A DNA stretch of 64,000 bases, taken from assembly GCA_021372825.1 (NCBI GenBank), contig JAJFTR010000001.1:1-64000 (forward strand), given 5' to 3'. Below are positions 27,784 to 36,433 of this stretch, in pieces. The stretch comes from Actinomycetes bacterium. Lineage in GTDB: Bacteria; Actinomycetota; Coriobacteriia; Anaerosomatales; Anaerosomataceae. Both the position numbers and the translations under genes were made by a program. Every line of letters begins with the position of its first letter. Position 1 is the stretch's first letter. The notes below the pieces were generated by a model. The model did not search any database and was not told where the DNA came from. It saw only the letters and a list, made by a program, of their open reading frames with translations.

Positions 27784-29196
27784 TTACTCCGCTTTGAGCT
27801 TCGCGATGATCTCCTCGACCACGTCGGGCGTGGTCTTGGTGTCCGCGGCGAGGAACTCGAGGTCCTCATCCGTCGGCGTGTATCCGGCTCCGGCGTGATC
27901 AAGCGCGTTGCGTATGTAGCTGCGCCTCATCTTGGCAAGCGGGAAGTCCTTGGCGCGGACCTGCTCGGGACTCGTCGGGATGATGATGTTCTTGCCTGGG
28001 ACGTTCTCGGCGGGGTCGCCTGCGCGCACCTCGATACCTTGCGCGCGCGCGAAGTTGAGCTGCGCCCAGTGATGTTTGCCCGCGCCGGTGTACTCCGTCT
28101 CTTGGACCACCACCGTCGCCTTGCTCGGCAACTCCCGCGCAAGCGAGAGCGCCGCGGCCATGGCGGTGTTCCCGCTCGGCCCGCGCTCAAGACCTTCGAG
28201 CTTGGCAAGCGCCTCGGTCACGTAGAAGACCTCACCCTGGGAGACGGTGAGGTAGCGGTCCATGTAGCGCAGCGCCCGCGCGGCGTTGCGCGGGACGTCC
28301 GCACGGTCGGGCCACGTGGCGAAAGGCACCCCGAAACCCGTGTGCCCGGTGGTGAAACTCTTGCGGTTGAAGTCGGTGTCACTTGCCATGTGCAATCCCG
28401 AGAGGTCCACGCTCGCGCTCACGACCTGGGTGCTGGTGGCGCCCGCGCGTGCGAGCCCCCGGGCGGTGCCCGTCGTATTGCCCCCGCCCGCGTGTGTCAC
28501 GACCACGTGCGTGGGCGGCGCACCGGTGAGCGCGGTCATCTCCTGCGCGAGTTCATAGCCGAGCGTCTCGATGCCCGACACACCGAACGCCGAGTACAGC
28601 GAGGCCGCCAGATATCCGGTCTCATCGAGGAGTTCGAGCATGTGGGAGAAGAGCTCCGGGCCCACCGTGAGTTGCACGACTTCAGCGCCGAACGCTTCGC
28701 ACAGCCGCGACTTCTCGATGATCTCTGGCTGGCCCACGTGGCGCGAATCGAACGCCTCTTGCACGATGATGCATGCAAGGCTCGCGCGCGCGGCCTGACT
28801 CGCGACCGCCGCGCCGTAGTTGCCACTCGTCGCTGCGATGACGCCCTCGTAGCCCTTCTCTCTTGCCACGTGGATGCTGATCGACGCTCGCCGGTCTTTG
28901 AACGAGCCCGCCATGTTGGCGGCTTCATCCTTCACAAAGATCCGGGCGCCGTGCCCCGGCTCGGCGTAGGACCGGACGAGATCGGTCATGTTGCGGAGTT
29001 CGAGAAGGGGGGTCTTGCCCACACCACCAGCGCGTTGGATCGCGATGATGTCCTCGAGTGAGTACCCGTGCGCCGCCATCATCCCCTCGTAATCGAACGC
29101 GATGGGAGAGCGCTCGAACGCAGCGTAGTCCATCCCGAGCGCCCGCTTCATGATGTCGCCCTTACGGGCGAGGATCTCCTCGGTTCGCCCGGGCAT
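27784..29196 (-). CDS. ortB: 2-Amino-4-ketopentanoate thiolase, beta subunit
   Basis: A 470-residue PLP fold-type II (threonine-synthase-like) enzyme. The PLP lysine is Lys100 in NMAGSFKDRRAS; the phosphate loop is THAGGGNTTGTA and the start FERSPIAFDYEGMM is typical. With OrtA it cleaves 2-amino-4-ketopentanoate with CoA to acetyl-CoA and D-alanine, the energy-yielding step of oxidative ornithine breakdown. The start at 29196 leaves one base after the ortA stop, so the subunits are coupled. Confidence 0.95.
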   Translation of the reverse strand: MPGRTEEILARKGDIMKRALGMDYAAFERSPIAFDYEGMMAAHGYSLEDIIAIQRAGGVGKTPLLELRNMTDLVRSYAEPGHGARIFVKDEAANMAGSFKDRRASISIHVAREKGYEGVIAATSGNYGAAVASQAARASLACIIVQEAFDSRHVGQPEIIEKSRLCEAFGAEVVQLTVGPELFSHMLELLDETGYLAASLYSAFGVSGIETLGYELAQEMTALTGAPPTHVVVTHAGGGNTTGTARGLARAGATSTQVVSASVDLSGLHMASDTDFNRKSFTTGHTGFGVPFATWPDRADVPRNAARALRYMDRYLTVSQGEVFYVTEALAKLEGLERGPSGNTAMAAALSLARELPSKATVVVQETEYTGAGKHHWAQLNFARAQGIEVRAGDPAENVPGKNIIIPTSPEQVRAKDFPLAKMRRSYIRNALDHAGAGYTPTDEDLEFLAADTKTTPDVVEEIIAKLKAE

Positions 29197-29197
29197 C

Positions 29198-29533
29198 TCA
29201 CTCACCCGCCTTGTGGACAGCTTCTCGCGCACGGTATGCGGCCACGCGTTCGCGCAGGTCCCGGCCAACGCGCGTGAGCTCGGGCGCGGGCTTCCCGAAC
29301 GTGTGCGTGTATCCCGGTTCCACCTCGGTAAGCGTGCCGAGCACGACACGGCCGGTCATGGTCTCGACTTCCACCTCGTCCCCGAGTGCGGCCTCGCTTC
29401 GAGCGAAGCCTTTGACCCACATGCGTAGCGGCTGAGCCGCCGTGTCTTCAGGCAGGTTCTCCGAGCGGTCAGCGGGCTCGAGCAGGACTCTTTCCACTTC
29501 CACCCACTGACCCGGTGTGCATCGGCCGGTCAT
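29198..29533 (-). CDS. ortA: 2-Amino-4-ketopentanoate thiolase, alpha subunit
   Basis: A 111-residue OrtA, close to the clostridial length. The opening GQWVEVERVLLEPADRSENL and the central WVKGFARSEAALGDEVEVET are characteristic. It partners with OrtB; the alpha subunit has no cofactor of its own. The start at 29533 was chosen because GAGGAG lies 7 bp before it; a longer frame with extra cysteines upstream overlaps ord and is less likely. Confidence 0.92.
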   Translation of the reverse strand: MTGRCTPGQWVEVERVLLEPADRSENLPEDTAAQPLRMWVKGFARSEAALGDEVEVETMTGRVVLGTLTEVEPGYTHTFGKPAPELTRVGRDLRERVAAYRAREAVHKAGE

Positions 29534-29543
29534 AGCACACTCC

Positions 29544-30554
29544 TCACACAGACGGGGCAAGGAACCGCGGGAGCGGAAGGTCCACCACGGTGACGATGCC
29601 TGGCTTCGCGTCTAGCACGAGCGGGATGTAGTTGCCGGTGCTCGCATACGTCCCCTTGCCTCCGGGGACCTCGGGATTCGTCGACATGCGGATTTCCGGG
29701 TCACCGACGATGCGAATGTAGTCTCCCGTCGACACGCCCTCCATCTCGGGATGGATCTGCTGGGGATGGATGAGCTCGACTCTGAGCTCATCTCCCACAT
29801 ACCCGCGGCCGATCTGCGTGCAACCCGCTACGTCACCCGGCCTGACGGTGACGTGCGGGGTCGAACGCTCCACGGTGGTGACGATCGGCTCGCGCGTCTC
29901 CTCGATATGGTCGATCTGCCACCCCAATGCACGGCCTATCAGGTGGATGGACTCAGGAAACCCGATGTGACCCACGATCGAGCCGTCCGCGACGCCCGCG
30001 TAGAACTCCTCCACGGTCGTACCCACGCCTTGCGTGCGCATCACGGTGGGGCCGAACGGCGAGAGATCGTTCACGCGCTTGGCCTCGATGCGGTCCACCT
30101 GCAGACACACCGAAGTCCACATGACGACAAGAGCATCGAGGATGAACCCCGGGTTTATGCCGGTCCCTAGGATGGAGACCCCGTGCTCCTTGGCAAGGGC
30201 ATCGAAACGGTCGGCCCACTCAGGATCGCTTGCCCATGGGAAGCTCAGCTTCTCGGCGATAGAGATCACGTTCGCACCAGCACGCACGCAGGGTTCGACC
30301 TGACTGGAGATCTCATGAAGGAAGCTCTGCGTGCAGACACAGACGACGTCCGGCCGCAACGCGAGCACGGAGTCGTAGTCCATCGTCATCTTCACATCGC
30401 ACGGCCTGCCGAGAAGCTCGCCGACGGTCTTGCCCTCCTTGGCCGGGTTGGTGACGATCGCTCCCACGAGTTGCAGATCGCGTTCGCGGTCAAGGATGAA
30501 GTTCAACAGACCCTGACCCATCATGCCCGTACCCCACACGGCGACTTTGATCAT
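29544..30554 (-). CDS. ord: 2,4-Diaminopentanoate dehydrogenase
   Basis: A 336-residue Ord. An N-terminal Rossmann domain (KVAVWGTGMMGQGLLN) binds NAD(P); the DapB-like arrangement continues with GTGINPGFILDALVV, and the end TGNYIPLVLDAKPGIVTVVD matches the family. It oxidatively deaminates 2,4-diaminopentanoate to 2-amino-4-ketopentanoate plus ammonia. It is the first gene of the five-gene ornithine operon; a palindrome at 30580-30595 lies in its promoter region. An ornithine racemase, needed to supply D-ornithine, is not in the window. Confidence 0.95.
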   Translation of the reverse strand: MIKVAVWGTGMMGQGLLNFILDRERDLQLVGAIVTNPAKEGKTVGELLGRPCDVKMTMDYDSVLALRPDVVCVCTQSFLHEISSQVEPCVRAGANVISIAEKLSFPWASDPEWADRFDALAKEHGVSILGTGINPGFILDALVVMWTSVCLQVDRIEAKRVNDLSPFGPTVMRTQGVGTTVEEFYAGVADGSIVGHIGFPESIHLIGRALGWQIDHIEETREPIVTTVERSTPHVTVRPGDVAGCTQIGRGYVGDELRVELIHPQQIHPEMEGVSTGDYIRIVGDPEIRMSTNPEVPGGKGTYASTGNYIPLVLDAKPGIVTVVDLPLPRFLAPSV

Positions 30555-30579
30555 GCGGGCTCTCCTTCGTCGCGATACA

Positions 30580-30595
30580 GAAACGACAGCGTTTC
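30580..30595 (-). promoter_or_regulatory. Palindrome upstream of the ornithine operon
   Basis: GAAACG-ACAG-CGTTTC is a perfect 6-4-6 inverted repeat located 26-41 bp before the ord ATG, in the 85-bp gap after the COG2509 gene. It lies between a weak -35-like TTGCAT and -10-like TGTATC, so it may be an operator of the ornithine genes. Confidence 0.5.
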
Positions 30596-30639
30596 ATGCA
30601 ACAATACCGCGCCCACGCGCCCGGCGACAGGGGAGCCGA

Positions 30640-32022
30640 CTACCTGCTTTGCAAGATGGCCCGTGCCGCGACGAGTCCGCTCGCGCTCGACTGCACGAGA
30701 CCGCGTGTGACGCCTGCGCCGTCACCGATCGCATACAAGCCCGCGACCCGGGTCTGGAGAGTGGCGTCAAGCTCCACGCGCGACGAGTAGAACTTGACCT
30801 CGACGCCGTAAAGGAGGGTGCCATCCGAGGCCACGCCAGGCACGAGGGTCTCCATCGCGTCCAAGAACTCCAGGATATCGGCCAGGTGACGGTAGGGCAG
30901 CACGAAGGACAGGTCTCCCGGCGTCGCGCTTGGCATGGTCGGCGCCACGACGGACTCTGAGATGCGCTTGGCGGTCGACCGTCTTCCCGCGCGCAAGTCG
31001 CCGAGGCGCTGCACGATGATGCCCTCGCCAAGAAGGTTCGCTAGACGCGCGATGGAGCGGCCATAGGTGATCGGCTCATGAAAAGGCTCGGTGAACGACT
31101 GGCTCACGAGCACCGCGAAGTTGGTGTTTGCGGTCCTTTCCTCCGCGAACGAGTGACCGTTCACGGTGACGATGTCTCCGTACGATTCAGTGGTGACCTC
31201 CCCGTACGGGTTCATACAGAACGTTCGCACCTGGTCGCCGAAGCGCCGCGAATAGGAGATGAGCTTGGCCTCATAAAGCTCGTCGGTAAGAGGCTCCATC
31301 ACCGGCGCAGGGACTTCTACCCGCACGCCGATATCGACAGCGTTGTTGACGAGGCTGATTCCGAGCATGCGCGCTTGCTCCGCGAGCCAGTCAGCACCGT
31401 CGCGGCCTGGCGCCGCGATGACCGTCGTAGCCGCGATGCGGGTCCCATCGCCGAGCTCGACACCGGTGACCCTGCCCTCTTCCGCCAAGATCTTCGTGAC
31501 CGCACAGCCCATCCGTATCACGACCCCTTGGGCGATGAGGTGGTCATGCATCGCCTGGAGCACCGCGGGCGACCTGTCAGTGCCTATGTGGCGGATGCGC
31601 ATCGGGACGAGGCGCATGCTCGCCAGGGTAGCCTGCCGGGTCAACCGCTCTACCGATGCGGGATCGGGTTCATGCACCTCGCTTGTCGCACCGAACTCCA
31701 GCCACAAGCGGTCGGCGTCACAGACCAGTTGCTCGAGGCTCTCGGTGCCGACATAGTCACCGAGCCACCCGCCCACCTCAGTCGAGAGCGTGAGCTTGCC
31801 ATCCGAGAATGCGCCCGCACCGCCCCAGCCGGTCATGATCGAGCAGGCCTCGCAGCCTATGCAGTGCGTCCGGCGGGCCGGGCATGCACGTTTCGAGATA
31901 GGCTTGCCGCGTTCCGCGATGAGGATACGGCCAAGGCGATGCGAGTGCGCGAGCTCGAGCGCGGCAAAGATCCCCGCGGGGCCCGCACCGATGATCACGA
32001 CGTCGAATCTGTCCTCGGCCAT
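30640..32022 (-). CDS. COG2509-type FAD-dependent dehydrogenase
   Basis: A 460-residue flavoprotein with an N-terminal FAD motif (DVVIIGAGPAGIFAALELA) and a closing FAD segment (GLYAIGDGAGVTRGLVQSSASG). A Cys-rich loop, RACPARRTHCIGCEACSIMTGWGGAGAF, follows the first Rossmann strand as in the uncharacterised FAD-dependent dehydrogenase family COG2509. The substrate is unknown. It lies just upstream of the ornithine operon in the same direction and is divergent from the selenoprotein glutaredoxin gene. Confidence 0.8.
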   Translation of the reverse strand: MAEDRFDVVIIGAGPAGIFAALELAHSHRLGRILIAERGKPISKRACPARRTHCIGCEACSIMTGWGGAGAFSDGKLTLSTEVGGWLGDYVGTESLEQLVCDADRLWLEFGATSEVHEPDPASVERLTRQATLASMRLVPMRIRHIGTDRSPAVLQAMHDHLIAQGVVIRMGCAVTKILAEEGRVTGVELGDGTRIAATTVIAAPGRDGADWLAEQARMLGISLVNNAVDIGVRVEVPAPVMEPLTDELYEAKLISYSRRFGDQVRTFCMNPYGEVTTESYGDIVTVNGHSFAEERTANTNFAVLVSQSFTEPFHEPITYGRSIARLANLLGEGIIVQRLGDLRAGRRSTAKRISESVVAPTMPSATPGDLSFVLPYRHLADILEFLDAMETLVPGVASDGTLLYGVEVKFYSSRVELDATLQTRVAGLYAIGDGAGVTRGLVQSSASGLVAARAILQSR

Positions 32023-32091
32023 GCTTCTCCTCTCTTGTGTACCGACACGTACTTACCACACGTTCCACATGGCGGTCACAAGCCGGTGCTA

Positions 32092-32130
32092 GAATACTCG
32101 TTCACTCGGGAACGAATACTCTGTCACTCG
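32092..32130. repeat. Direct repeats in front of the selenoprotein glutaredoxin
   Basis: GAATACTCGTTCACTCG (32092-32108) and GAATACTCTGTCACTCG (32114-32130) are 17-bp direct repeats with two adjacent mismatches. Their 22-bp period equals two helical turns. They lie 16-54 bp before the ATG of the glutaredoxin in the divergent promoter region, so they may be a tandem operator. Confidence 0.65.
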
Positions 32131-32145
32131 AATCGGAGGTGTCCC

Positions 32146-32388
32146 ATGTCCCAAGCCGAAGAAGTCACCATCTACACGACGCCGAGTTGACCCTACTGCA
32201 CGCAGGCGAAGAGGTACTTCGCTGAGAAGGGGATCGCGTACAAGGACGTCGACGTGTCGCGCGACCGGGCGGGACTGGAGAAGATGGTGGCGATCACAGG
32301 TCAGTATGGAGTGCCAGTCATCGTCATCGGCGGCAGAGCCATGGTCGGGTGGCATCCGGGGGAGTTCGAGAAGTTCCGTTCGGCGTAG
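32146..32388 (+). CDS. Selenocysteine-containing glutaredoxin (NrdH/Grx type)
   Basis: An 80-residue thioredoxin-fold protein read through an in-frame TGA at 32188-32190. The sequence around it is TIYTTPS-U-PYCTQAKRYF, so the TGA replaces the first, nucleophilic Cys of the glutaredoxin CPYC active site: Sec15 and Cys18. The rest is a complete glutaredoxin (GVPVIVIGGRAMVGW, GEFEKF) ending at TAG 32386-32388. A site GGAGGT lies 6 bp before the ATG. A SECIS-like hairpin follows the TGA. Sec-glutaredoxins are known from some anaerobes such as Alkaliphilus. The product should reduce disulfides faster than the Cys form. A broken gene is unlikely because both sides of the TGA are intact and conserved. 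Confidence 0.92.
32203..32224 (+). promoter_or_regulatory. SECIS-like hairpin for UGA recoding
   Basis: Starting 12 bases after the TGA, CAGGCGAAG pairs with CTTCGCTG (one bulged G) around the loop AGGTA. A stem of about 8 bp with a GGU-containing apical loop 22-26 bases from the UGA is the layout of bacterial SECIS elements read by SelB. Confidence 0.8.
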
Positions 32389-32444
32389 GGAAGCTTCTCC
32401 TCGCGAAGGAACACAAGGACCGCACGAGGACGGATAAGCGCACC

Positions 32445-33803
32445 CTACGGCACGTTCTTGGCCAGTGGGACGAACTTGGTGTAGCGGTCGAGGAAGGCGA
32501 CGTGACAGCTGTCGACCGGTCCGTTGCGATGCTTCGCTACGATTATCTCGGCTTCCCCCTTGGGGGGCATGCTGGACGGCCGGTCATCCGCGTAATCGTC
32601 GGCGCTCCCCCCGCTTCCCAACGTGTCTCGGTGGATGAACATGACGACATCGGCGTCCTGCTCGATGGCGCCCGACTCCCGCAAATCCGAGAGCATCGGG
32701 CGCTTGGACGTGCGCTGCTCGACGGCGCGCGAGAGCTGCGAGAGGGCGAGTATCGGCACTTGTAGTTCCTTCGCAAGGACCTTCAGCCCTCGGGAGATGT
32801 CCGCGATCTCCACCTGCCGGTTCTCGGACCGGCGGTTTTGCGGTTGCATGAGCTGGAGATAGTCGATGACGATAAGCCCCTGCTTCTTGTCGCGGAACAA
32901 CCGGCGAGCCTTCGCTCGAATCTCGACGATCGAGATCGAAGGAGTATCGTCGACCCACAGCGGGGCGTCGTTGAGCCGTCCCATCGCCTGCATGATCTGG
33001 GGCCAGTCGCTCTCATTCAGATACCCCGTGCGCAGCCGCTGGGAGTCTATCCGCGCCTCCGCACACAGTATGCGCTGGACCAGTTGCTCGCTTGACATCT
33101 CCAGGCTGAAGATGGCGACGGGGAACTGCCTCTTGGCGGCCTCCACCGCGATATTGAGCGCGAATGCCGTCTTGCCCACCGATGGACGCGCCGCCAGGAT
33201 GATGAGGTCCCCCGGATGCAGCCCTGCGAGGATCGCGTCCAGATCGGGAAAGCCGGTGGGAACCCCGGTGATGTGCTCCTTGCGGTCGTAGAGTTGCTCG
33301 ATCTGCTCGAAGCCGGTGGTCAGAAGTTCGTTCAGGGTGCGGAAGTTGCTCGACACCCTCTTGTTCGTGACGTCGAAGACGGCCTTCTCGGCCTTCTCGA
33401 TCGCCGCGTCCAAGTCATCGACACTCTCGTACCCCAAGGAGACGATACTCGTCCCTGCGGTGATGAGTTGCCGCAGCACCGAGGTCCTCTTCACGATCTC
33501 CGCGTAATAGGACGCGTTCGCAGCGGTCGGCACCATGCTGGTGATGTCGAGCAGATACGGCTTACCACCAGCGTGGTCCAGCTCTCCCACCGCCTCGAGG
33601 CGGTCTGCCACTGTCACCTGATCGACTGGCTCTCCGCGAGCATAGAGGTCTCGGATAGCAGTGAAGATCTTGGCGTGCGCGGCGCGGTAGAAGTCCTCTG
33701 GACCCACCATGTCCAGACCGACCTCGACTGCTTCAGAAGACAGGAACATGGAGCCGAGCAATGACTGCTCGGCCTCCAGGTTATGTGGCTGGACCCTGTC
33801 CAT
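32445..33803 (-). CDS. dnaB: Replicative DNA helicase DnaB
   Basis: A 452-residue DnaB. The N-terminal domain (QPHNLEAEQSLLGSMFLS) is followed by a linker and a RecA-like motor with Walker A ARPSVGKTAFALN, Walker B LIVIDYLQLM and the motif DLRESGAIEQDADVVMF. It unwinds DNA at the replication fork as a hexamer. The start at 33803 (MDRVQPHNLEAE) is typical; upstream residues are unlike DnaB. No intein is present. It is the last gene of the rpsF-ssb-rpsR-DUF2232-rplI-dnaB operon. Confidence 0.97.
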   Translation of the reverse strand: MDRVQPHNLEAEQSLLGSMFLSSEAVEVGLDMVGPEDFYRAAHAKIFTAIRDLYARGEPVDQVTVADRLEAVGELDHAGGKPYLLDITSMVPTAANASYYAEIVKRTSVLRQLITAGTSIVSLGYESVDDLDAAIEKAEKAVFDVTNKRVSSNFRTLNELLTTGFEQIEQLYDRKEHITGVPTGFPDLDAILAGLHPGDLIILAARPSVGKTAFALNIAVEAAKRQFPVAIFSLEMSSEQLVQRILCAEARIDSQRLRTGYLNESDWPQIMQAMGRLNDAPLWVDDTPSISIVEIRAKARRLFRDKKQGLIVIDYLQLMQPQNRRSENRQVEIADISRGLKVLAKELQVPILALSQLSRAVEQRTSKRPMLSDLRESGAIEQDADVVMFIHRDTLGSGGSADDYADDRPSSMPPKGEAEIIVAKHRNGPVDSCHVAFLDRYTKFVPLAKNVP

Positions 33804-33916
33804 AGTGTGTGGTCCGCTTCCTCGTTTGCCTGCTTCAACTCTTGCTTCTACTACTTCTCGGGACGCCCGTCGGAGCATCGTCGAAGCGGGAGGACCCGCT
33901 ATAGCGGTGCAGAGGC

Positions 33917-34501
33917 TCAGTCCGTCTCGGCGGGAGCCTCAGGAGCCTCGGTTTGCTCGGGCTGCTCCTCGGCCGCTGCGGCGGTCTCTTCGAACGGAGC
34001 TTCGGCAGACGTCTCCTCGTTATCCTTGGTGACCGGGGCGACCGCGGGTGCGCTGCCCTCGGGCACGACGCGGACTGTGACCTCCGCGACGACATCCTGA
34101 TACAGGTGCACTTCCACAGGATGGTCGCCAACGACCTTGATGTGGCCGTGCGCGTCGAGCCTGCGACGATCAACATCCACTCCGAGCTGCGCCGAGAGAG
34201 CGTCGGCCACCATCCCCGGTGTCACCGACCCGAACAGCTTGCCCTCCTCGCCCGCCTTGGCCTCGATCACCACGACCTTGCCGCCCAAGGCCTCAGCGAG
34301 CGTCTCGGCCTGTGAATGCCGCTCGGCTTCGCGCTTGCGGATATTGTGCATGCGCGCCTCAAGCTGCTTGATGTTGCCCGGCGTCGCCTCTATGGCGATC
34401 TTCCGAGGCAACAAGTAGTTCACCGCATAGCCACGGGCGACCTCGATCACATCGCCCTCATTGCCCCGACCCTTGACGTCGGAGAGCAGGATGACCTTCA
34501 T
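33917..34501 (-). CDS. rplI: Ribosomal protein bL9 with acidic C-terminal extension
   Basis: A 194-residue bL9. The N-terminal rRNA-binding part MKVILLSDVKGRGNEGDVIE with VNYLLPRKIA, the long helix and the C-terminal domain (KLFGSVTPGMVADAL) are normal and end near residue 148. A tail of about 45 residues rich in Glu, Ala and Pro follows (EEQPEQTEAPEAPAETD). GGAG precedes the ATG. It sits between the DUF2232 gene and dnaB. Confidence 0.96.
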   Translation of the reverse strand: MKVILLSDVKGRGNEGDVIEVARGYAVNYLLPRKIAIEATPGNIKQLEARMHNIRKREAERHSQAETLAEALGGKVVVIEAKAGEEGKLFGSVTPGMVADALSAQLGVDVDRRRLDAHGHIKVVGDHPVEVHLYQDVVAEVTVRVVPEGSAPAVAPVTKDNEETSAEAPFEETAAAAEEQPEQTEAPEAPAETD

Positions 34502-34599
34502 TGTTTCTCCTCGTTCGTCCTTGCATCCGGACATCGCCCGGCTGCTCGGTATGTCCACTCTAGTATCGACCGCGCACGTTCGCTACGGCTTTCCCCTCT

Positions 34600-35622
34600 T
34601 CACCGGGGATCCATCCCATGCGGGTGGTCCTGCTCCTCGGTACCCACGATGCTGCCGGAAGAACCGTGCCCGTCCCGCGGCAGCTTACGAAGGTTGACCC
34701 ATATGTCGACCAGTCCCGTGAGGCTCACGAGCGGCAACAGCAACTCCGTGAAGACGAGCAGCGTGTATCCGAACGCCTTCGACAGCCGCGAGAACCCTGC
34801 TCGCTTGTACAGGCCCGCGAAGACCGCGAGACCTTGCGCGAACATCACCCACCTCGTCACTTGAAGCAGATTCTGCCCCACCGTGCCGAGAACTTGCCCG
34901 TTCCACCCGCCTGAGAACTTATCGACCGCGATAAACGCCACTGCAACGATAAGCCCCCACACGACCTTCGGGTCCAGGTCGAACTCCTCCAGCGGTCGCG
35001 ACGGGACCACATCGGCACCCGCGCGTGTGGCGACCAGCCTGACCGCTCCCACGGACAGGAGCGCCGTCAGCGCGGCGAGCAGCGCTATCATCGCCGGCCA
35101 CAGGCGAGTGAACGTCTCTTCCATCAGCTGCGCCTGATCCGCCAGTACCGTGGAGTCCTGACCAGCCGATGACGCCTGGTCCATCGCCTGTTGTATCGCC
35201 TGTTCAGAGAGCGATCGCATGTAGCCCTGTACGCTCATCTGCTGTGCAGATGCCACGCCTGCGAGGAGCGCCACCCACACCACCGTGTTGAAGACGGCGA
35301 TGAGAACGACCACCGACATGACCGAGCGCTTCTTCACGAGAAGCGCCGTGACAGGTCCGGCAAGCACAAGCCACGGCACCACGTACAACGGTCCCGCCGG
35401 ATCCACCTGAAGCGTGAGAAGCCCTGCGGCTATCACTGCCAGAAGCGCAGGCCCCGGCATCCGCCGGTACCATAGCCAGGCGCTCGCACCTGCGGCGAGC
35501 GGAACACCGAGGAACGGCGCTCCAAGCGAAAGCAGTGCACCAACACAGACCAGACCCGTCGCTACCGCGATCCCCAGCGGGCGCACTCGTCGAGCCTCGC
35601 TGCTAGCGTCGACCCTTGCCAT
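34600..35622 (-). CDS. DUF2232 (YybS-like) membrane protein
   Basis: A 340-residue integral membrane protein with about eight helices, e.g. [49 protein letters not shown] and [23 protein letters not shown]2232/YybS proteins are encoded beside rpsR, rplI and dnaB in many Gram-positive bacteria; the S component fold suggests a transport role, but function is unproven. The ATG at 35622 overlaps the rpsR end by 20 bp; a GTG at 35634 is possible. Confidence 0.8.
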   Translation of the reverse strand: MARVDASSEARRVRPLGIAVATGLVCVGALLSLGAPFLGVPLAAGASAWLWYRRMPGPALLAVIAAGLLTLQVDPAGPLYVVPWLVLAGPVTALLVKKRSVMSVVVLIAVFNTVVWVALLAGVASAQQMSVQGYMRSLSEQAIQQAMDQASSAGQDSTVLADQAQLMEETFTRLWPAMIALLAALTALLSVGAVRLVATRAGADVVPSRPLEEFDLDPKVVWGLIVAVAFIAVDKFSGGWNGQVLGTVGQNLLQVTRWVMFAQGLAVFAGLYKRAGFSRLSKAFGYTLLVFTELLLPLVSLTGLVDIWVNLRKLPRDGHGSSGSIVGTEEQDHPHGMDPR

Positions 35623-35866
35623 CGACCCTTCCACTCACGACTGGGACGGTATAAGGCACGAGCGCCATCTCGCGTGCCCGCTTGATGGCCATCGCCAGCA
35701 GATGCTGATGCTGAGCGCAGTTCCCCGAGACACGGCGTGGCTTTATCTTGCCGCGGTCGGTCATGAACTTGCGCAGCGTGTTCACGTCCTTGTAGTCGAT
35801 GTACTCAACGTGGTCCTTACAGAAGACGCAGTACTTGCGCTTCGGCTTGCGTGCGTACTCACTCAT
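35603..35866 (-). CDS. rpsR: Ribosomal protein bS18, zinc-binding form
   Basis: An 87-residue bS18. Cysteines in [16 protein letters not shown] and [12 protein letters not shown] form the zinc-ribbon pattern of the C+ paralogue. The core [17 protein letters not shown] is normal. AGGAGG lies 9 bp before the ATG at 35866. It is translated from the rpsF operon and its 3' end overlaps the next gene. Confidence 0.96.
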   Translation of the reverse strand: MSEYARKPKRKYCVFCKDHVEYIDYKDVNTLRKFMTDRGKIKPRRVSGNCAQHQHLLAMAIKRAREMALVPYTVPVVSGRVDGKGRR

Positions 35867-35962
35867 GTTGTCCAACCTCCTTTCTGGGGCCGGTTCCGGC
35901 CGTTGTTCATCTTGGCGCCCCGGCGGGAGGGTACCGCCGGGAACATATGGTCTTGCGAGTAC

Positions 35963-36373
35963 CTAGAACGGTATCTCCTCACCATCGAGATCGGGCGTAG
36001 GCGCGTCGGCCGGGGGCGTGTAGCTGCCTCCCGCGTTCCCCTCGCGTGAGCTCATGAACTCGACCTCGTCGGCGACTACCTCGAGTTTGTTGCGCTTCTC
36101 ACCCTGGGGAGTCTCCCACTGACTCCACCGGAGCCTCCCCTCGATGGCCACTCGTGACCCTTTCGAGAGGAACCTGGAGAGGGGCTCGGCACGATTGCCG
36201 AACACTGTCACGTCCACGTAATTGGGGACCTCTTCCCACTCTCCGGTGCTTTGGTTCTTACGGCGATCGTTCACGGCGACGCCCAGTTTGAGGACGCTCA
36301 TGCCGCTTCCCGTGGCACGGAGCTCCGGGTCACGGGTGAGGTTGCCGGTGATGATGACCTTGTTGATACTCAT
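35963..36373 (-). CDS. ssb: Single-stranded DNA-binding protein
   Basis: A 136-residue SSB with an OB fold (MSINKVIITGNLTRDPELRA, GKR-like GSRVAIEGRLRWSQWETPQG), a short linker and the acidic tip DGEEIPF that recruits replication and repair partners. It coats single-stranded DNA as a tetramer. It sits between rpsF and rpsR, the common arrangement that ties replication to ribosome synthesis. Confidence 0.97.
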   Translation of the reverse strand: MSINKVIITGNLTRDPELRATGSGMSVLKLGVAVNDRRKNQSTGEWEEVPNYVDVTVFGNRAEPLSRFLSKGSRVAIEGRLRWSQWETPQGEKRNKLEVVADEVEFMSSREGNAGGSYTPPADAPTPDLDGEEIPF

Positions 36374-36433
36374 GGGATTCCACCTCGTTCATGCGGCTGG
36401 TCGCCGCGCTCGGTCCGCTCGTGCGCTCGCAGA

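Noticed and set aside
32188-32190. TGA as a true stop, making the glutaredoxin a pseudogene
   Set aside because: The frame after the TGA is fully conserved, the TGA sits exactly at the active-site Cys, and a SECIS-like hairpin follows.
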